Shown: positions 7,084 to 16,431, counted from the first letter of the stretch. The stretch: 33,687 bases of DNA from a candidate division Zixibacteria bacterium HGW-Zixibacteria-1 (GCA_002838945.1 PGXB01000040.1:1-33687); one strand, 5' to 3'. The notes: generated from the letters alone by a model not told the origin. Numbers and translations are program-made.

Positions 7084-8436
7084 ATGACGAATAATTATAT
7101 GGCATACTTCCTGACGCCGCGCATCAGGTTGGGGGATCTGTTCCTGACCGTTTTGATGGGCGCTTTTTTACTTATGTCGGGCTGCTCCAAAAACAGCTCC
7201 GGGCCGGATAACAACCCGCCACTTATAGACTCAATAGTCACTTACCCGACATCCGTTCACCCCGGTTCCGATGTTGTCCTGACCGCCTATGTGACCGATC
7301 CGGAAGGGGACAGCATAAGCGTGAAATGGTCCACCTATCCTAAGGCGGGGCGTTTTTCCGATACCCTGGCGTCCCTTTGTACGCTGACCGTAACCCCGGT
7401 TCTTGAGGGCGGCATGTCTTTGAAAGTGATGCTGAATGTTTCCGACGGCCATGCGGATAGAGATACCGGCATCTGGATACCTTTAATCGAAGGGGAGACC
7501 GTTTCGGGACATGCCTATTATGCCGGGACTCGAATCCCCGTTCCCGGCGCCCTCGTTTCGGTCGGGCGGCTGGTCGATACGGCCAGTTTCAGTGGAGCTT
7601 ATGAAATAAGACATCTTTCACCCGGCCCGTTTACCATTGAGCTGTCCAAAGATGGGTGTACCGATTATTCGGAACAACTGACCATTGATACCGGTTTGAT
7701 TCATGATGTCTTGCTGGAATGTGACGGACTCACCAATACCGTAACCGGCACGATCACCGCCTATAATGATCTCGGCCTCGAAAATGTTAAAGTCACCATC
7801 CTCAATGATGAAGGGACACCGACCGGGTTGGTCGATGTGACCGATTTGTCGGGCGGTTTTACCATCGATAATGTCCCGCCGGGAAACCGGCTGATTGCCG
7901 TTGAAGATGTCGGCAATCCGGTCTATCAGGTCCTTTCGGATACTTTTATTGTCAAAATTGTGAACGATACCGCCATTGTGCTTCAGGGTCAGATCAAAAA
8001 TGTTCTTTTTATTTCACAGGGCGTGACCAATCCCGATGACTGGATCCTTGAGGATCTTGCTTTCTGGAAAAGCTGGCTTATGAATTCGGAAAATCAGTGT
8101 TATTATTATAATTCGTGCGAGATTAACGGATTCGGACTGATGACCATGGCCGACACGGTGCTGGTTCCGGCCGATGCCGAGAATGTGACATGGTTTATTA
8201 ATGTCACCCTGAATGACGCCACCCTCGTCATCGGGTACATCGTCGATGGCGTTTCTATCTATACCGAAAATGTTTCATCGCAGACCGGCGATTTGCTTAT
8301 ATCGAAAAAGATAAATATTCCGAATGTCGATATCGCCGGGCATGAGCTGGCTGTTGAGCTATACGTCTGGAGCAATCAAGTCCAAGACTGCGCCTCGGCC
8401 TGCCTGCGCCGCTTCGAATTGTCATATTATAAATAA
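7084..8436 (+). CDS. Lipoprotein with carboxypeptidase-regulatory-like beta-sandwich domains
   Basis: A 450-residue predicted lipoprotein; the signal ends LLMSGC with Cys34, which is long because of about 15 extra residues before the hydrophobic stretch. The ATG at 7099 would shorten the signal. Residues about 45-130 look like an Ig-like domain (DPEGDSISVKWSTYP). Residues about 136-290 form two CarboxypepD_reg-like domains (VSGHAYYAGTRIPVPGALVS and GTITAYNDLGLENVKVTI). The C-terminal 150 residues form another probable beta-sandwich without a recognised family. No catalytic motif is seen, so a structural or binding role on the cell surface is likely. It is monocistronic, closed by a terminator. 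Confidence 0.75.
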   Translation: MTNNYMAYFLTPRIRLGDLFLTVLMGAFLLMSGCSKNSSGPDNNPPLIDSIVTYPTSVHPGSDVVLTAYVTDPEGDSISVKWSTYPKAGRFSDTLASLCTLTVTPVLEGGMSLKVMLNVSDGHADRDTGIWIPLIEGETVSGHAYYAGTRIPVPGALVSVGRLVDTASFSGAYEIRHLSPGPFTIELSKDGCTDYSEQLTIDTGLIHDVLLECDGLTNTVTGTITAYNDLGLENVKVTILNDEGTPTGLVDVTDLSGGFTIDNVPPGNRLIAVEDVGNPVYQVLSDTFIVKIVNDTAIVLQGQIKNVLFISQGVTNPDDWILEDLAFWKSWLMNSENQCYYYNSCEINGFGLMTMADTVLVPADAENVTWFINVTLNDATLVIGYIVDGVSIYTENVSSQTGDLLISKKINIPNVDIAGHELAVELYVWSNQVQDCASACLRRFELSYYK

Positions 8437-8450
8437 CAATTCGTTTAAAT

Positions 8451-8481
8451 AAAAAACTCCCGCAGTCACGCGGGAGTCTTT
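8451..8481. terminator. Bidirectional rho-independent terminator
   Basis: CTCCCGC (8457-8463) pairs with GCGGGAG (8470-8476) around a 6-base loop. TCTTT follows on the plus strand, and A6 on the other side serves the minus-strand hpf gene. Confidence 0.8.
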
Positions 8482-8502
8482 AAAATTCTATACTTGATTC
8501 AA

Positions 8503-8862
8503 TTACATATCGACGGCATCGACGTCGGTTTCAGGCTTCGTGGCCCGCTCGACGGTTTCGGTTATTTCCTCAGGACGTCTTTCTTTGAGCTTTTCCTTGT
8601 ATTTTTTAAGCTGGCTCTTGACCTTATCTATGGCCATTTCAATCGATGCATACATATCGTCGGAATCAGCCTTGCCGGTAATTACTTCTTTATATACCCT
8701 GGCCTTGACTTCCGCCGTCTGGCGGTATTTTTCAACATCCAGAATAACTTCCGAATAAATAATATTTTCAAAGTACCTTGTAAGCCCGGCGACCTCCTTT
8801 TCGACATGCTCTTTCAACTCCGGAGTCAAGTCAAAATGCCTTGCGGTGATTTCGATATTCAT
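8503..8862 (-). CDS. hpf: Ribosome hibernation promoting factor, short form
   Basis: A 119-residue protein of the HPF/YfiA family, which binds the 30S decoding region and inactivates ribosomes in stationary phase. The sequence starts MNIEITARHFDLTPELKEHV and shows the family's beta-alpha-beta order with DDMYASIEMAIDKVKSQLKK. It lacks the C-terminal dimerisation domain of long HPF, so it is the short type with a brief acidic tail. AAGGAG precedes the ATG. It is 14 bases downstream of glpX and shares the neighbourhood with rpoN and lptB, a gene order conserved in many Gram-negative bacteria. Confidence 0.92.
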   Translation of the reverse strand: MNIEITARHFDLTPELKEHVEKEVAGLTRYFENIIYSEVILDVEKYRQTAEVKARVYKEVITGKADSDDMYASIEMAIDKVKSQLKKYKEKLKERRPEEITETVERATKPETDVDAVDM

Positions 8863-8876
8863 TTCTCTACTCCTTT

Positions 8877-9848
8877 CTATTGGTCCAAGATTCTGACCGG
8901 GTGGCCTTCTTTGAAATAATGTTCTGATTCGATAATTCTCCGGGTTCCGGAGCGTTGCCTGAGCACCAGGGAGTAGGTCGTCGCCCCGTCTTTGCGAAAG
9001 AGGACCCCTTTTAGCAGGTCGCCGTTGGTGACGCCGGTGGCCGCAAACATGATATCATCACCCTGGGCCAGTTCGTTTAATGTGAAAATTTTGTCGATGT
9101 CCTTAATGCCCATTTTGCGGGCACGATCGCGCTCTTCCTGGTTGCGAGGGACAAGCCGCCCCTGCATGGCGCCCCCGATACATCTTAAGGCCGCGGCGGC
9201 CAGGACACCTTCCGGCGCGCCGCCGATACCAATCAGCATATTTACACCCGTTTCCGGCATGGCGGCCGCAATAGCCGAGGAGACATCGCCGTCCGATATC
9301 AGGTTGATTCGGGCGCCTGTTTTTCTCACTCGTTCAATAAGATTTTCATGGCGTTCGCGATCAAGAATCACCACGGTCATGTCGGGGATTTTATAACCAA
9401 GACATTCCGCAACCCGCCCGATATTTTCCTCCGGCGAGAGATTCAGATCGATCGCTTCGGCCGCCTCCGGGCCGGCTGCTATTTTTTCCATATATGTGTC
9501 GGGTGCATGAAGAAGTTTACCTTTGGGCGCAATGGCAATTACCGCCAGGGCATTGGGCCGCCCAAAAGCAACCGAATTGGTACATTCGAGGGGATCGACG
9601 GCAATATCGACTTCCGGTGAATCATCATTGCCGACATGCTCACCGATATAAAGCATCGGGGCCTCATCGCGTTCCCCTTCGCCGATAACTACTGTTCCTT
9701 TAAATGAGATACCTTCCAGACATTCCCGCATAGCACTGACCGCAGCCTGATCAGCCCCCTTGCCATTGCCGCGCCCGACCCACTCGGCACTGGCCAGAGC
9801 CGCCGCCTCCGTAACCCTAACGATTTCTAAAGCGAGATTCCGATCCAT
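8877..9848 (-). CDS. glpX: Class II fructose-1,6-bisphosphatase
   Basis: A 323-residue GlpX-type phosphatase converting fructose 1,6-bisphosphate to fructose 6-phosphate in gluconeogenesis; some homologues also act on sedoheptulose bisphosphate. Metal-binding residues are present: Asp33, Glu57 (in VVIGEGERDEAPM), Asp85 and Glu88, followed by the catalytic Thr90. The phosphatase motif reads DPLECT, with Cys89 where Gly is usual. GGAGGCTG precedes the ATG. The gene sits between rpoN (89 bases upstream) and hpf (14 bases downstream), an insertion into the usual rpoN-hpf pair. A class II aldolase is encoded at 14615-15538. Confidence 0.92.
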   Translation of the reverse strand: MDRNLALEIVRVTEAAALASAEWVGRGNGKGADQAAVSAMRECLEGISFKGTVVIGEGERDEAPMLYIGEHVGNDDSPEVDIAVDPLECTNSVAFGRPNALAVIAIAPKGKLLHAPDTYMEKIAAGPEAAEAIDLNLSPEENIGRVAECLGYKIPDMTVVILDRERHENLIERVRKTGARINLISDGDVSSAIAAAMPETGVNMLIGIGGAPEGVLAAAALRCIGGAMQGRLVPRNQEERDRARKMGIKDIDKIFTLNELAQGDDIMFAATGVTNGDLLKGVLFRKDGATTYSLVLRQRSGTRRIIESEHYFKEGHPVRILDQ

Positions 9849-9937
9849 TGAATAAACAGCCTCCTATGTTATACGAATCCATCTCCGCGCCGATGGGCGG
9901 CGGGCAAAAATATAAATGAGAATTTATATTCAAATGC

Positions 9938-11344
9938 TCAAGCCTTTCGCTTGCGAAATCGAGCCGGCAGTATTTTTGACTCTTCACGATATTTCGTAAC
10001 CGTCCGCCGGGCCAGTTTAATTCCCTCCTCCTGGAGTTTCTGGAATATTTCCTGGTCGGACAGCGGTTTTTCGGGATCTTCAGCCCTGATTATCTCTTCA
10101 ATCTTGTTTTTGACATGCCGTTTTGACATCTCATTGCCGTCTTCATTGGCAATACCGGAATTGAAAAAATATTTTATTTCATAAACACCCTGCGGCGTCT
10201 GGACATATTTCCCGTTGGACACGCGGCTGATCGTGGCCACGTTCATCTCGACCTTGCGGGCGATATCCTCCATAATCAGCGGTTTCAGGAAGGCCGGACC
10301 CTTTTCGAAAAAGTCACTCTGCTCTTCGACAATCGCCTCCATGACCCGAATCATGGTGGATCGACGCTGATTGATGGAATTAAGCAGCCAGCGAGCCTGT
10401 TCCAGTTTTTCCCGGACATATTTTTTGGTGTCTTTTGAGGTTTTATTGCCGGCTTTAAGCAATTGCCGGTATCCCGGGCTGATTCTCAGATGGGGGGTAT
10501 GGCGATCATTATGATACACAACATATTCATCACCGATTTTATCCACAATCAGGTCGGGAATAATCGGTATGGCCGATGATTCAAAACCGCCGTGAGCCGG
10601 AAAAGGAGATAATGTCTTAATCAGGTCCATTGCCTGCTGGACCTTTTCGAAAGGAAGGCCCATTGATCGGGAAATCTGCAGAATCGATTTTTTGTCAAGT
10701 TCGTTAACATGCTGATCCACTACACGATAGGCAATGGAGTCTTTGTAACCTTTATCCTCGAGCTGTATCAAAAGCGACTCTCTAAGATTACGGGATCCGA
10801 CGCCGGTCGGATCGAAACGCTGAATCATCTTCAGAATTCTGTCAATCTTTTCGACCGGGATCTCCAATTCTTCCGACATTTCTTCGGGCGAAACCACCAG
10901 ATACCCTTTGGGCGAAATATTGCCAAGAATATATTCACCAATCAATTGCTCTTCTTCATCAAGTTTGAGATAGGAAAGTTGCTCGGTCAAATGATCATAA
11001 AGGGTTTTTTCGGTGATGGGAACTCTTTCGTAAGGCTCTTCTTCAGCCGAAACAAGGTTTTTGACTTTGTATTCATCGAACTCGTTGACACTCCAGCTCT
11101 CCCAATCGATCTTGTCCAACTGGGGATCGATTTTGTCTTCGCCTTCCTTGAGATTAATTTCATCAGGAGTTTCAACCTGATCCTGGGAAAGCTCCGGCTC
11201 CGTTTCCTCGAGCATCGGATTTACGGAAAGCTCGTGTCTTAAGGTCTGTTCAAGCTTCAGGATAGGCATCTGAAGCATTTTGAGCGACTGGATAAGCTGG
11301 GGAGCCAGCGTTTGTTTAAGTCTTAATTGTAATCCGAGTTTCAT
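9938..11344 (-). CDS. rpoN: RNA polymerase sigma-54 factor
   Basis: A 468-residue protein with the full RpoN layout. The Gln/Leu-rich activator-interacting region I starts MKLGLQLRLKQTLAPQLIQS. An acidic region II follows (about 50-110), then the core-binding domain, and a C-terminal DNA-binding domain with a helix-turn-helix and the RpoN box ARRTVTKYRE near the end. It directs RNA polymerase to -24/-12 promoters, which need AAA+ activators; I found neither such activators nor a clear -24/-12 site in this window. The frame also allows TTG at 11350, but the ATG at 11344 matches homologue starts. It lies 154 bases after lptB. Confidence 0.96.
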   Translation of the reverse strand: MKLGLQLRLKQTLAPQLIQSLKMLQMPILKLEQTLRHELSVNPMLEETEPELSQDQVETPDEINLKEGEDKIDPQLDKIDWESWSVNEFDEYKVKNLVSAEEEPYERVPITEKTLYDHLTEQLSYLKLDEEEQLIGEYILGNISPKGYLVVSPEEMSEELEIPVEKIDRILKMIQRFDPTGVGSRNLRESLLIQLEDKGYKDSIAYRVVDQHVNELDKKSILQISRSMGLPFEKVQQAMDLIKTLSPFPAHGGFESSAIPIIPDLIVDKIGDEYVVYHNDRHTPHLRISPGYRQLLKAGNKTSKDTKKYVREKLEQARWLLNSINQRRSTMIRVMEAIVEEQSDFFEKGPAFLKPLIMEDIARKVEMNVATISRVSNGKYVQTPQGVYEIKYFFNSGIANEDGNEMSKRHVKNKIEEIIRAEDPEKPLSDQEIFQKLQEEGIKLARRTVTKYREESKILPARFRKRKA

Positions 11345-11498
11345 GTGCAAGCCATTGTTTTAATAGAGTTTATCCTTTTACGCTACCTGTCGTCATTCAT
11401 ATTCATATTATCGGTTCATTATTCTGTCATATTTAGAATTGGCTTGTGTCCAAAGTCATCTCTCTATCTATTTTACAAAGATTGTTCAGAATTTACAT

Positions 11499-12230
11499 TT
11501 AATTTAGCCTAAATTTTTCTCCCAAATAGATTTTTCGGGCTTCCGGGTCCTCCGCCAGGAATTGCGAGGTTCCCGCCTTCAAAATCTTCCCGTCACACAT
11601 TATATACGCACGATCGCAGATTGACAAAGTCTCCCTGACATTATGGTCGGTAATAAGAACCCCCAGCCCCTGTTCCGTCAGTCTCGATATTATCTTCTGT
11701 ATATCTTCTACGGCAATCGGGTCAATTCCAGCAAAGGGTTCATCAAGCAGGATGAATTGCGGTTCGGTTACCAGCACCCGGGTAATTTCAACCCGGCGCC
11801 GCTCACCACCCGACAGCGAATATGCTTTCCGCTTTCTAAGGTGTTTAATGTCAAGATGTTCGAGCAACAGCTCCAGCCGCCGGGCGCGTTCTTTTCGGGA
11901 TATCCCGTGCATTTGCAATATGGCCTTGATATTTTGCTCCACCGTGAGTTTTCTAAAGACCGAAGTTTCCTGGGCAAGATAGCCGATACCCATCCGGGCC
12001 CGTTTATACATAGGGAAATTGGTAATATCCTTATCGCCGATATTAACATGGCCCCCGTTGGGGCGAATAAAGCCGATTATCATATAAAAGGTGGTGGTCT
12101 TGCCGGCGCCGTTGGGTCCAAGTAAACCGACCACTTCGCCGGGGTTTACCTCGACCGAAACACCATTGACGACAGCCCGCCCCTTGTATTTTTTTATCAG
12201 ATTTGTCGAACTCAATTTGTTCATAGGCAT
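11499..12230 (-). CDS. lptB: LPS export ABC transporter ATP-binding protein
   Basis: A 243-residue ABC ATPase that powers extraction of LPS by LptFG at the inner membrane. Walker A is [10 protein letters not shown], the Q-loop region is [20 protein letters not shown], the signature is LSGGERRR, Walker B is [12 protein letters not shown] and the switch His is in LITDHNVRE. The phrases [13 protein letters not shown] and [11 protein letters not shown] are characteristic of LptB rather than amino-acid transporters. It heads the lptB-rpoN-glpX-hpf set on the minus strand and is divergent from the TPR lipoprotein gene. A second ATG lies two codons in. Its presence indicates an outer membrane with LPS. 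Confidence 0.95.
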   Translation of the reverse strand: MPMNKLSSTNLIKKYKGRAVVNGVSVEVNPGEVVGLLGPNGAGKTTTFYMIIGFIRPNGGHVNIGDKDITNFPMYKRARMGIGYLAQETSVFRKLTVEQNIKAILQMHGISRKERARRLELLLEHLDIKHLRKRKAYSLSGGERRRVEITRVLVTEPQFILLDEPFAGIDPIAVEDIQKIISRLTEQGLGVLITDHNVRETLSICDRAYIMCDGKILKAGTSQFLAEDPEARKIYLGEKFRLN

Positions 12231-12290
12231 ATATAATATATATGTTGAAACAGCCTCAAAACAACCAAATTTTTAAGACTCGCATAATAT

Positions 12291-12319
12291 TTGCTTAAGG
12301 AATAGGAAATTTGTATTTT
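12291..12319 (+). promoter_or_regulatory. Possible promoter of the TPR lipoprotein
   Basis: TTGCTT (12291-12296) and TATTTT (12314-12319) are separated by 17 bp, about 40 bases before the ATG. The match is weak. Confidence 0.35.
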
Positions 12320-12358
12320 GGGAAACGATAATTTTCGAAACTAATAGAGGAAGAGGTT

Positions 12359-14545
12359 ATGAAGAAGATTGCTGCTATTATTGTAATGTCAATGCTGGCG
12401 TTGTTGATGATTTCCTGCACCGAATCCGGCAAGGCTGGAAAATCACAATTTGAAAAAGGCCTGAAGGCTCTGCAGGCGGGCGAAACGGCCCGCGCCCTGG
12501 AAATTTTTCAGAAAGCGGCGAACGACAATCCTGATGCGTCGTACGGACGGCTCGGCCTGGCCGTTTATTTTGAAAAGGAAGGATTTCATTACGAAGCGCT
12601 TGACGCCTGCAGTTATATTATCAGAAAGGACCCCGAATTCGCTCCGGCTCTTCTGCTCAGCGCCCGGCTATGCATGAAAATTGATCGTCCCGAATTGACA
12701 TTTTTCTTCGCCTCGCTTTACCGTGACGCCGGTGGTGACATCGACAGCGCCGCTGTAATGGAAGCCGACGCCATGATTGCGGCCGGCAAGATTGATGAAG
12801 CTTCGAAGGGACTGGATGAAGCTTTGTCCGAACTGCCCGGAAATCCCCGGCTGCTTATTGCCAGAGCCCGCTGCGATATTCATTCCGGCCTTATTGATGA
12901 TGGCCTGACCAGATGCCGGGAAGCCCTGAACGCAGGAAACCTTTCGTCGGGGATCTATCGCGCCGCCGGCGATTTTTTCAGGGAACTGGGGTTGTTTGAT
13001 TCGGCCATGGTCTATTATGAAAAGGGAATCGAATTGCCCGGCAATGATTATTATTATAAGGCCGGGATCGCCGCGGCCTGTATCGATATGAATTACCTGC
13101 ATCGCGCCGACCAGCTGATGGCTCCGTATCTGGCAAATTTCCCGGCTTCGAATGTTTACTGGGATCTGAGAAGCAAGTACTATCAAAAGCAGAAGAAATA
13201 TATCAAGTCCGATGAAAGCTATGGAATGATCGTTCCCAATCATTCCAAATCCCCAAGCGTTTTGAGCAGATTCTCGTGGACACGAATGAGAATCGGTGAT
13301 GATTTTGCCTCGGAGCGATATTTCGAAACGGCGGTGACGCTGGCTCAGATCGATACTCTCGCGAACATTGCCGATGTGGCTCTGCGGATGGAGTTCGCTG
13401 ATTTGCTTTTTGCCCTGGGACAGTTTCGAAATGCCGACCCGGTCGTGACTTCTCTGGTCGATTCTCTTCCCAACGATTTCAGGGCCATATATAATAGTTG
13501 TTTCCTGGCCATGATGTCCAATGATCGTGCTCGGGTGCACAATTTACTTCAGGTAATCCGGCCGACCATCAAGAATAATCCGGCTTTCAAGATTCGCCTT
13601 GCGGAAATTTATACCCGCCTTGATTCCCTAAATATCGCGCGTAATCTGCTGATGGATGCGGTCGGCTCCGATAAGTTGAACACCAACGCCATTCTGGCCC
13701 TGATCAAAACAGCCAAAAAACAGGATAACCTGCCCGAGGCCGTGGCCATTATAAACAGTTTTGATGAATATGCCTCATATGATCCCCGCATCGCCGAAGA
13801 AAAATTGGCCCTGTATGATTCCCTGGGCGAATACGATTCCGGATTGCAGTACACCGAACAACTAATCAAGGTTGCCCGCAAGGATCTTAACCGATATTAC
13901 CGGGCCGCCGAATTCGCCTTGAAACTCGGCGACAGGAAAAAGGTGGAAGAAATATACCAGATGAGCCTCGATAATAGCCCCGATAATCCGGCCGCCTTCA
14001 CCTTTGTCGGCAAATATTACCTTTCCCGCAAGGATTTCGATAAAGCATCATCCAATATGGAAAAGGCCCTGTCGCTCGATTCCCTCTGGATCGATGCCCT
14101 TGTTCTGAAAGGCGATCTCGCCGCCGCACGGGGAGAGACCGACAACGCCATCGCCATTTATCAAAAAGTCGTCGATATGGATCAGTACGCTTCCGATGCC
14201 GTCGGCGGACTGGCCCTGCAGGAGCTTCTTCGCGGAGATAATCCCCTGATTGCGATTAATCGGGCCATGAAAGCTATCTCGTATGACGGCGGCAACGCCT
14301 GGCACCGCAATACTCTCGGTCGAGCCTACTTCGCGCAAAATAAATATAAGCTCGCTTTCAACAGCTTTAAAGTGGCGCTGGAACTCGACCCCGAGAATCC
14401 CCTGATAAATTATTACGCCGGTCTCAACATGGTAAAGATGGACACCATGAAATTCGAAGCCAAATTGCACCTTCAGAAAGCCATCAAAGACGGAATCCCG
14501 AAGGACCTTGAAAATGAGGCCAAAAAAGCCCTCAAAGGACTGTAA
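12359..14545 (+). CDS. Large TPR-repeat lipoprotein
   Basis: A 728-residue predicted lipoprotein (signal ending LLMISC, Cys20). The rest is almost entirely helical tetratricopeptide-like repeats. Clear units include KGLKALQAGETARALEIF near residue 35, YYLSRKDFDKASSNMEKA near 555 and GRAYFAQNKYKLAFNSFKVA near 650. AGAGGAAGAGG precedes the ATG. Such proteins act as scaffolds in outer-membrane assembly, secretion or polysaccharide export; nothing here identifies the partner. It is a single gene closed by a terminator and divergent from lptB, which weakly suggests an envelope role. Confidence 0.85.
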   Translation: MKKIAAIIVMSMLALLMISCTESGKAGKSQFEKGLKALQAGETARALEIFQKAANDNPDASYGRLGLAVYFEKEGFHYEALDACSYIIRKDPEFAPALLLSARLCMKIDRPELTFFFASLYRDAGGDIDSAAVMEADAMIAAGKIDEASKGLDEALSELPGNPRLLIARARCDIHSGLIDDGLTRCREALNAGNLSSGIYRAAGDFFRELGLFDSAMVYYEKGIELPGNDYYYKAGIAAACIDMNYLHRADQLMAPYLANFPASNVYWDLRSKYYQKQKKYIKSDESYGMIVPNHSKSPSVLSRFSWTRMRIGDDFASERYFETAVTLAQIDTLANIADVALRMEFADLLFALGQFRNADPVVTSLVDSLPNDFRAIYNSCFLAMMSNDRARVHNLLQVIRPTIKNNPAFKIRLAEIYTRLDSLNIARNLLMDAVGSDKLNTNAILALIKTAKKQDNLPEAVAIINSFDEYASYDPRIAEEKLALYDSLGEYDSGLQYTEQLIKVARKDLNRYYRAAEFALKLGDRKKVEEIYQMSLDNSPDNPAAFTFVGKYYLSRKDFDKASSNMEKALSLDSLWIDALVLKGDLAAARGETDNAIAIYQKVVDMDQYASDAVGGLALQELLRGDNPLIAINRAMKAISYDGGNAWHRNTLGRAYFAQNKYKLAFNSFKVALELDPENPLINYYAGLNMVKMDTMKFEAKLHLQKAIKDGIPKDLENEAKKALKGL

Positions 14546-14554
14546 GATTCTCAA

Positions 14555-14598
14555 ATAAAAAAACGCGCGGGGAGTGTCTAATTCCCCGCCCGTTTTAT
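14555..14598. terminator. Bidirectional rho-independent terminator
   Basis: GCGGGG (14567-14572) pairs with CCCCGC (14584-14589), followed by CGTTTTATTTT. An A-rich run at 14555-14563 serves the converging aldolase gene on the minus strand. Confidence 0.7.
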
Positions 14599-14614
14599 TT
14601 TCTGCAAAGTTAAA

Positions 14615-15538
14615 TCAACCTTTACCCGCCGAACCGAACAGCATCATTTTTTCCTTAATGATTTCCTTAACAGTGTCGCGCGCGGGGCCGAGAACTTTTC
14701 TCGGGTCGATATTTTTCTTATTGGTCGCCAGCAGTTCCCTGACCGTTCCCAGCCAGCCGAGGCGAAGATCGGTGTCGATATTTATCTTGTTTATACCGAG
14801 CTTGATCGCTTCCTTGTATGCCTCGTCGGGAACACCTTTGGCGCCGGGCAGTTCCGCGCCGTATTTCTGAGCCTTTTCGACCAGGGCCGGGCTGACACCG
14901 CTAGCGCCGTGCAGAACCAGGGGGATACCGGTTTTCTTCTTGATCTCTTCGATCCGCTCAAAAGCCAGTTTGGCTTCGGCTTTGAACTTATAAGCGCCGT
15001 GACTAGTCCCGACCGCCACCGCCAGAGCATCGCACATCGTTCTCTCGACAAACTCCATAGCCTGTTTCGGATCGGTCAGAAAAGCGTCGCGTTCATCGAC
15101 GTTGATGCCGTCTTCGATACCGCCCAGCCGTCCCAGTTCCGCTTCGACCGCGATGTTTTTGGGATGCGCCATTTTTACGACTTCTTTGGTGATGCGGATA
15201 TTCTCTTCGAAATCTTCATGTGAAGCGTCAATCATTACGGATGTAAAACCGGCATTGATACACTTTTCGGCATCCTCGATATTCTCGCCGTGATCAAGGT
15301 GCAGCGCAATCGGAACCGACACCAGCCTGGCGCCGGTTTTTACAAGGTCAATCAGATAATCATACCCGCCGTATTTCAGCGCCGACGTGGATGCGGCCAG
15401 AATTGCGGGCGATTTCAACTCCTGGGCGGCTTCCATAACCGCCTGGACAAATTCCATATTATTGACATTAAACTGCCCGATGGCATATCTCTGCTTATTG
15501 GCAGGCTTATACATCTCTATTAGTGATATCAGCGGCAT
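14615..15538 (-). CDS. fba: Class II fructose-bisphosphate aldolase
   Basis: A 307-residue zinc-dependent aldolase that interconverts fructose 1,6-bisphosphate with glyceraldehyde 3-phosphate and dihydroxyacetone phosphate. Family signatures are the zinc site ALHLDHGENIEDAEKCINAG, EAELGRLGG, GTSHGAYKF with a zinc His, LVLHGASGVS with the third zinc His, and the phosphate-binding NKINIDTDLR. The length fits the class IIB/FbaA-like short group. AAAGGAG precedes the ATG. It stands alone between terminator-bounded neighbours. Together with GlpX, both directions of this step of glycolysis/gluconeogenesis are covered in the window. Confidence 0.95.
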   Translation of the reverse strand: MPLISLIEMYKPANKQRYAIGQFNVNNMEFVQAVMEAAQELKSPAILAASTSALKYGGYDYLIDLVKTGARLVSVPIALHLDHGENIEDAEKCINAGFTSVMIDASHEDFEENIRITKEVVKMAHPKNIAVEAELGRLGGIEDGINVDERDAFLTDPKQAMEFVERTMCDALAVAVGTSHGAYKFKAEAKLAFERIEEIKKKTGIPLVLHGASGVSPALVEKAQKYGAELPGAKGVPDEAYKEAIKLGINKINIDTDLRLGWLGTVRELLATNKKNIDPRKVLGPARDTVKEIIKEKMMLFGSAGKG

Positions 15539-15696
15539 ATTAAAAACTCCTTTCCGCTTTCATAATTTATCGGGGAAATTAAACATTTTATCACAATAAT
15601 CAAGACCATTTTAACAAGATATACGCCCTCCGCCCCTCTTTCATTGATTCACAACGAATTATAACCTGTCCTAATTGGTAATACCTGAACCGGCCG

Positions 15697-16431
15697 TTAT
15701 TTTTCCTGGACTTCGCCCGTCATCGGAACAAACCGAACCGGAATGATATTCGTCTTAATGATCTTGTCTTCATCTTTGGTAATCAGCATCAGTTCCTGAC
15801 TGTAGTCGCCGACCGGAATAACCATCCGTCCGCCGACCTTAAGCTGGTCGATTAGCGGCTGAGGAATTTTGGGCGCCGCCGCCGTAACAATAATGCCGTC
15901 AAACGGGGCCGCTTCAGGCCAGCCCAGATAGCCGTCACCGGCACGAATATTGACCGAAGTGTAGCCGAGTGAATCAAGAAGTGAGTCGGCGTGCCGGGCC
16001 AATTTGGAGATGATCTCAATACTGTAAACCGAATCCGAAATTTCCGCCAGCACCGCCGCCTGGTATCCGGAACCGGTCCCTATTTCCAGGACCTTCGATG
16101 TTGAGTCGATTCGGAGCAGTTCGGTCATGATGGCCACTATAAACGGCTGGGAGATGGTCTGCCCCTGGCCGATCGACAGCGGCCCGTCATGATACGCCTG
16201 GGAGCGATAATCTTCCGGCACGAACAGGTGCCGGGGGACCTTTCGCATCGCCTCCAGAACATCTTTGTCGGTAATGTCGCGGCGAATGATCTGCTGATCC
16301 ACCATTTGCTGCCGAAGCCGCGCGTATTGCGATTCGTTGCCGCCGGATTCAGACTGTCCGGAACATGAAAATAGTATCATCATAGTAATCAAATAAATCT
16401 GAATTATGCTTATGGTTTGATTCTTGAACAT
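15697..16431 (-). CDS. pcm: Protein-L-isoaspartate O-methyltransferase with lipoprotein-type signal
   Basis: A 244-residue PIMT, which methylates L-isoaspartyl residues in damaged proteins using S-adenosylmethionine. The sequence contains MRKVPRHLFVPEDYRSQAY, the substrate/SAM region GQGQTISQPFIVAIM, motif I VLEIGTGSGYQAAVLAE and the late VGGRMVIPVGD. The first 23 residues (IYLITMMILFSC, then SGQSESGG) look like a lipoprotein signal with Cys23 and a slightly atypical lipobox. This would place the enzyme outside the cytoplasm, where SAM is not expected. An internal ATG before VDQQIIRR matches the start of ordinary cytoplasmic PIMTs, so a second start is possible. It lies 39 bases after the small gene 16471-16758. 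Confidence 0.9.
   Translation of the reverse strand: MFKNQTISIIQIYLITMMILFSCSGQSESGGNESQYARLRQQMVDQQIIRRDITDKDVLEAMRKVPRHLFVPEDYRSQAYHDGPLSIGQGQTISQPFIVAIMTELLRIDSTSKVLEIGTGSGYQAAVLAEISDSVYSIEIISKLARHADSLLDSLGYTSVNIRAGDGYLGWPEAAPFDGIIVTAAAPKIPQPLIDQLKVGGRMVIPVGDYSQELMLITKDEDKIIKTNIIPVRFVPMTGEVQEK

Noticed and set aside
6884-7105. Short minus-strand frame between two lipoprotein genes
   Set aside because: It overlaps the promoter and start of the 7084 gene and lacks a usable ribosome binding site; the inverted repeat at 6952-6993 explains part of it.
9938-12230. Sigma-54-dependent promoter near rpoN
   Set aside because: I scanned for TGGCAC-N5-TTGC-like sites in the intergenic stretches and saw none that was convincing.
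12668-13540. 290-codon minus-strand frame inside the TPR lipoprotein gene
   Set aside because: The plus-strand frame has clear TPR repeats, signal and ribosome binding site; the antisense translation shows no family features.
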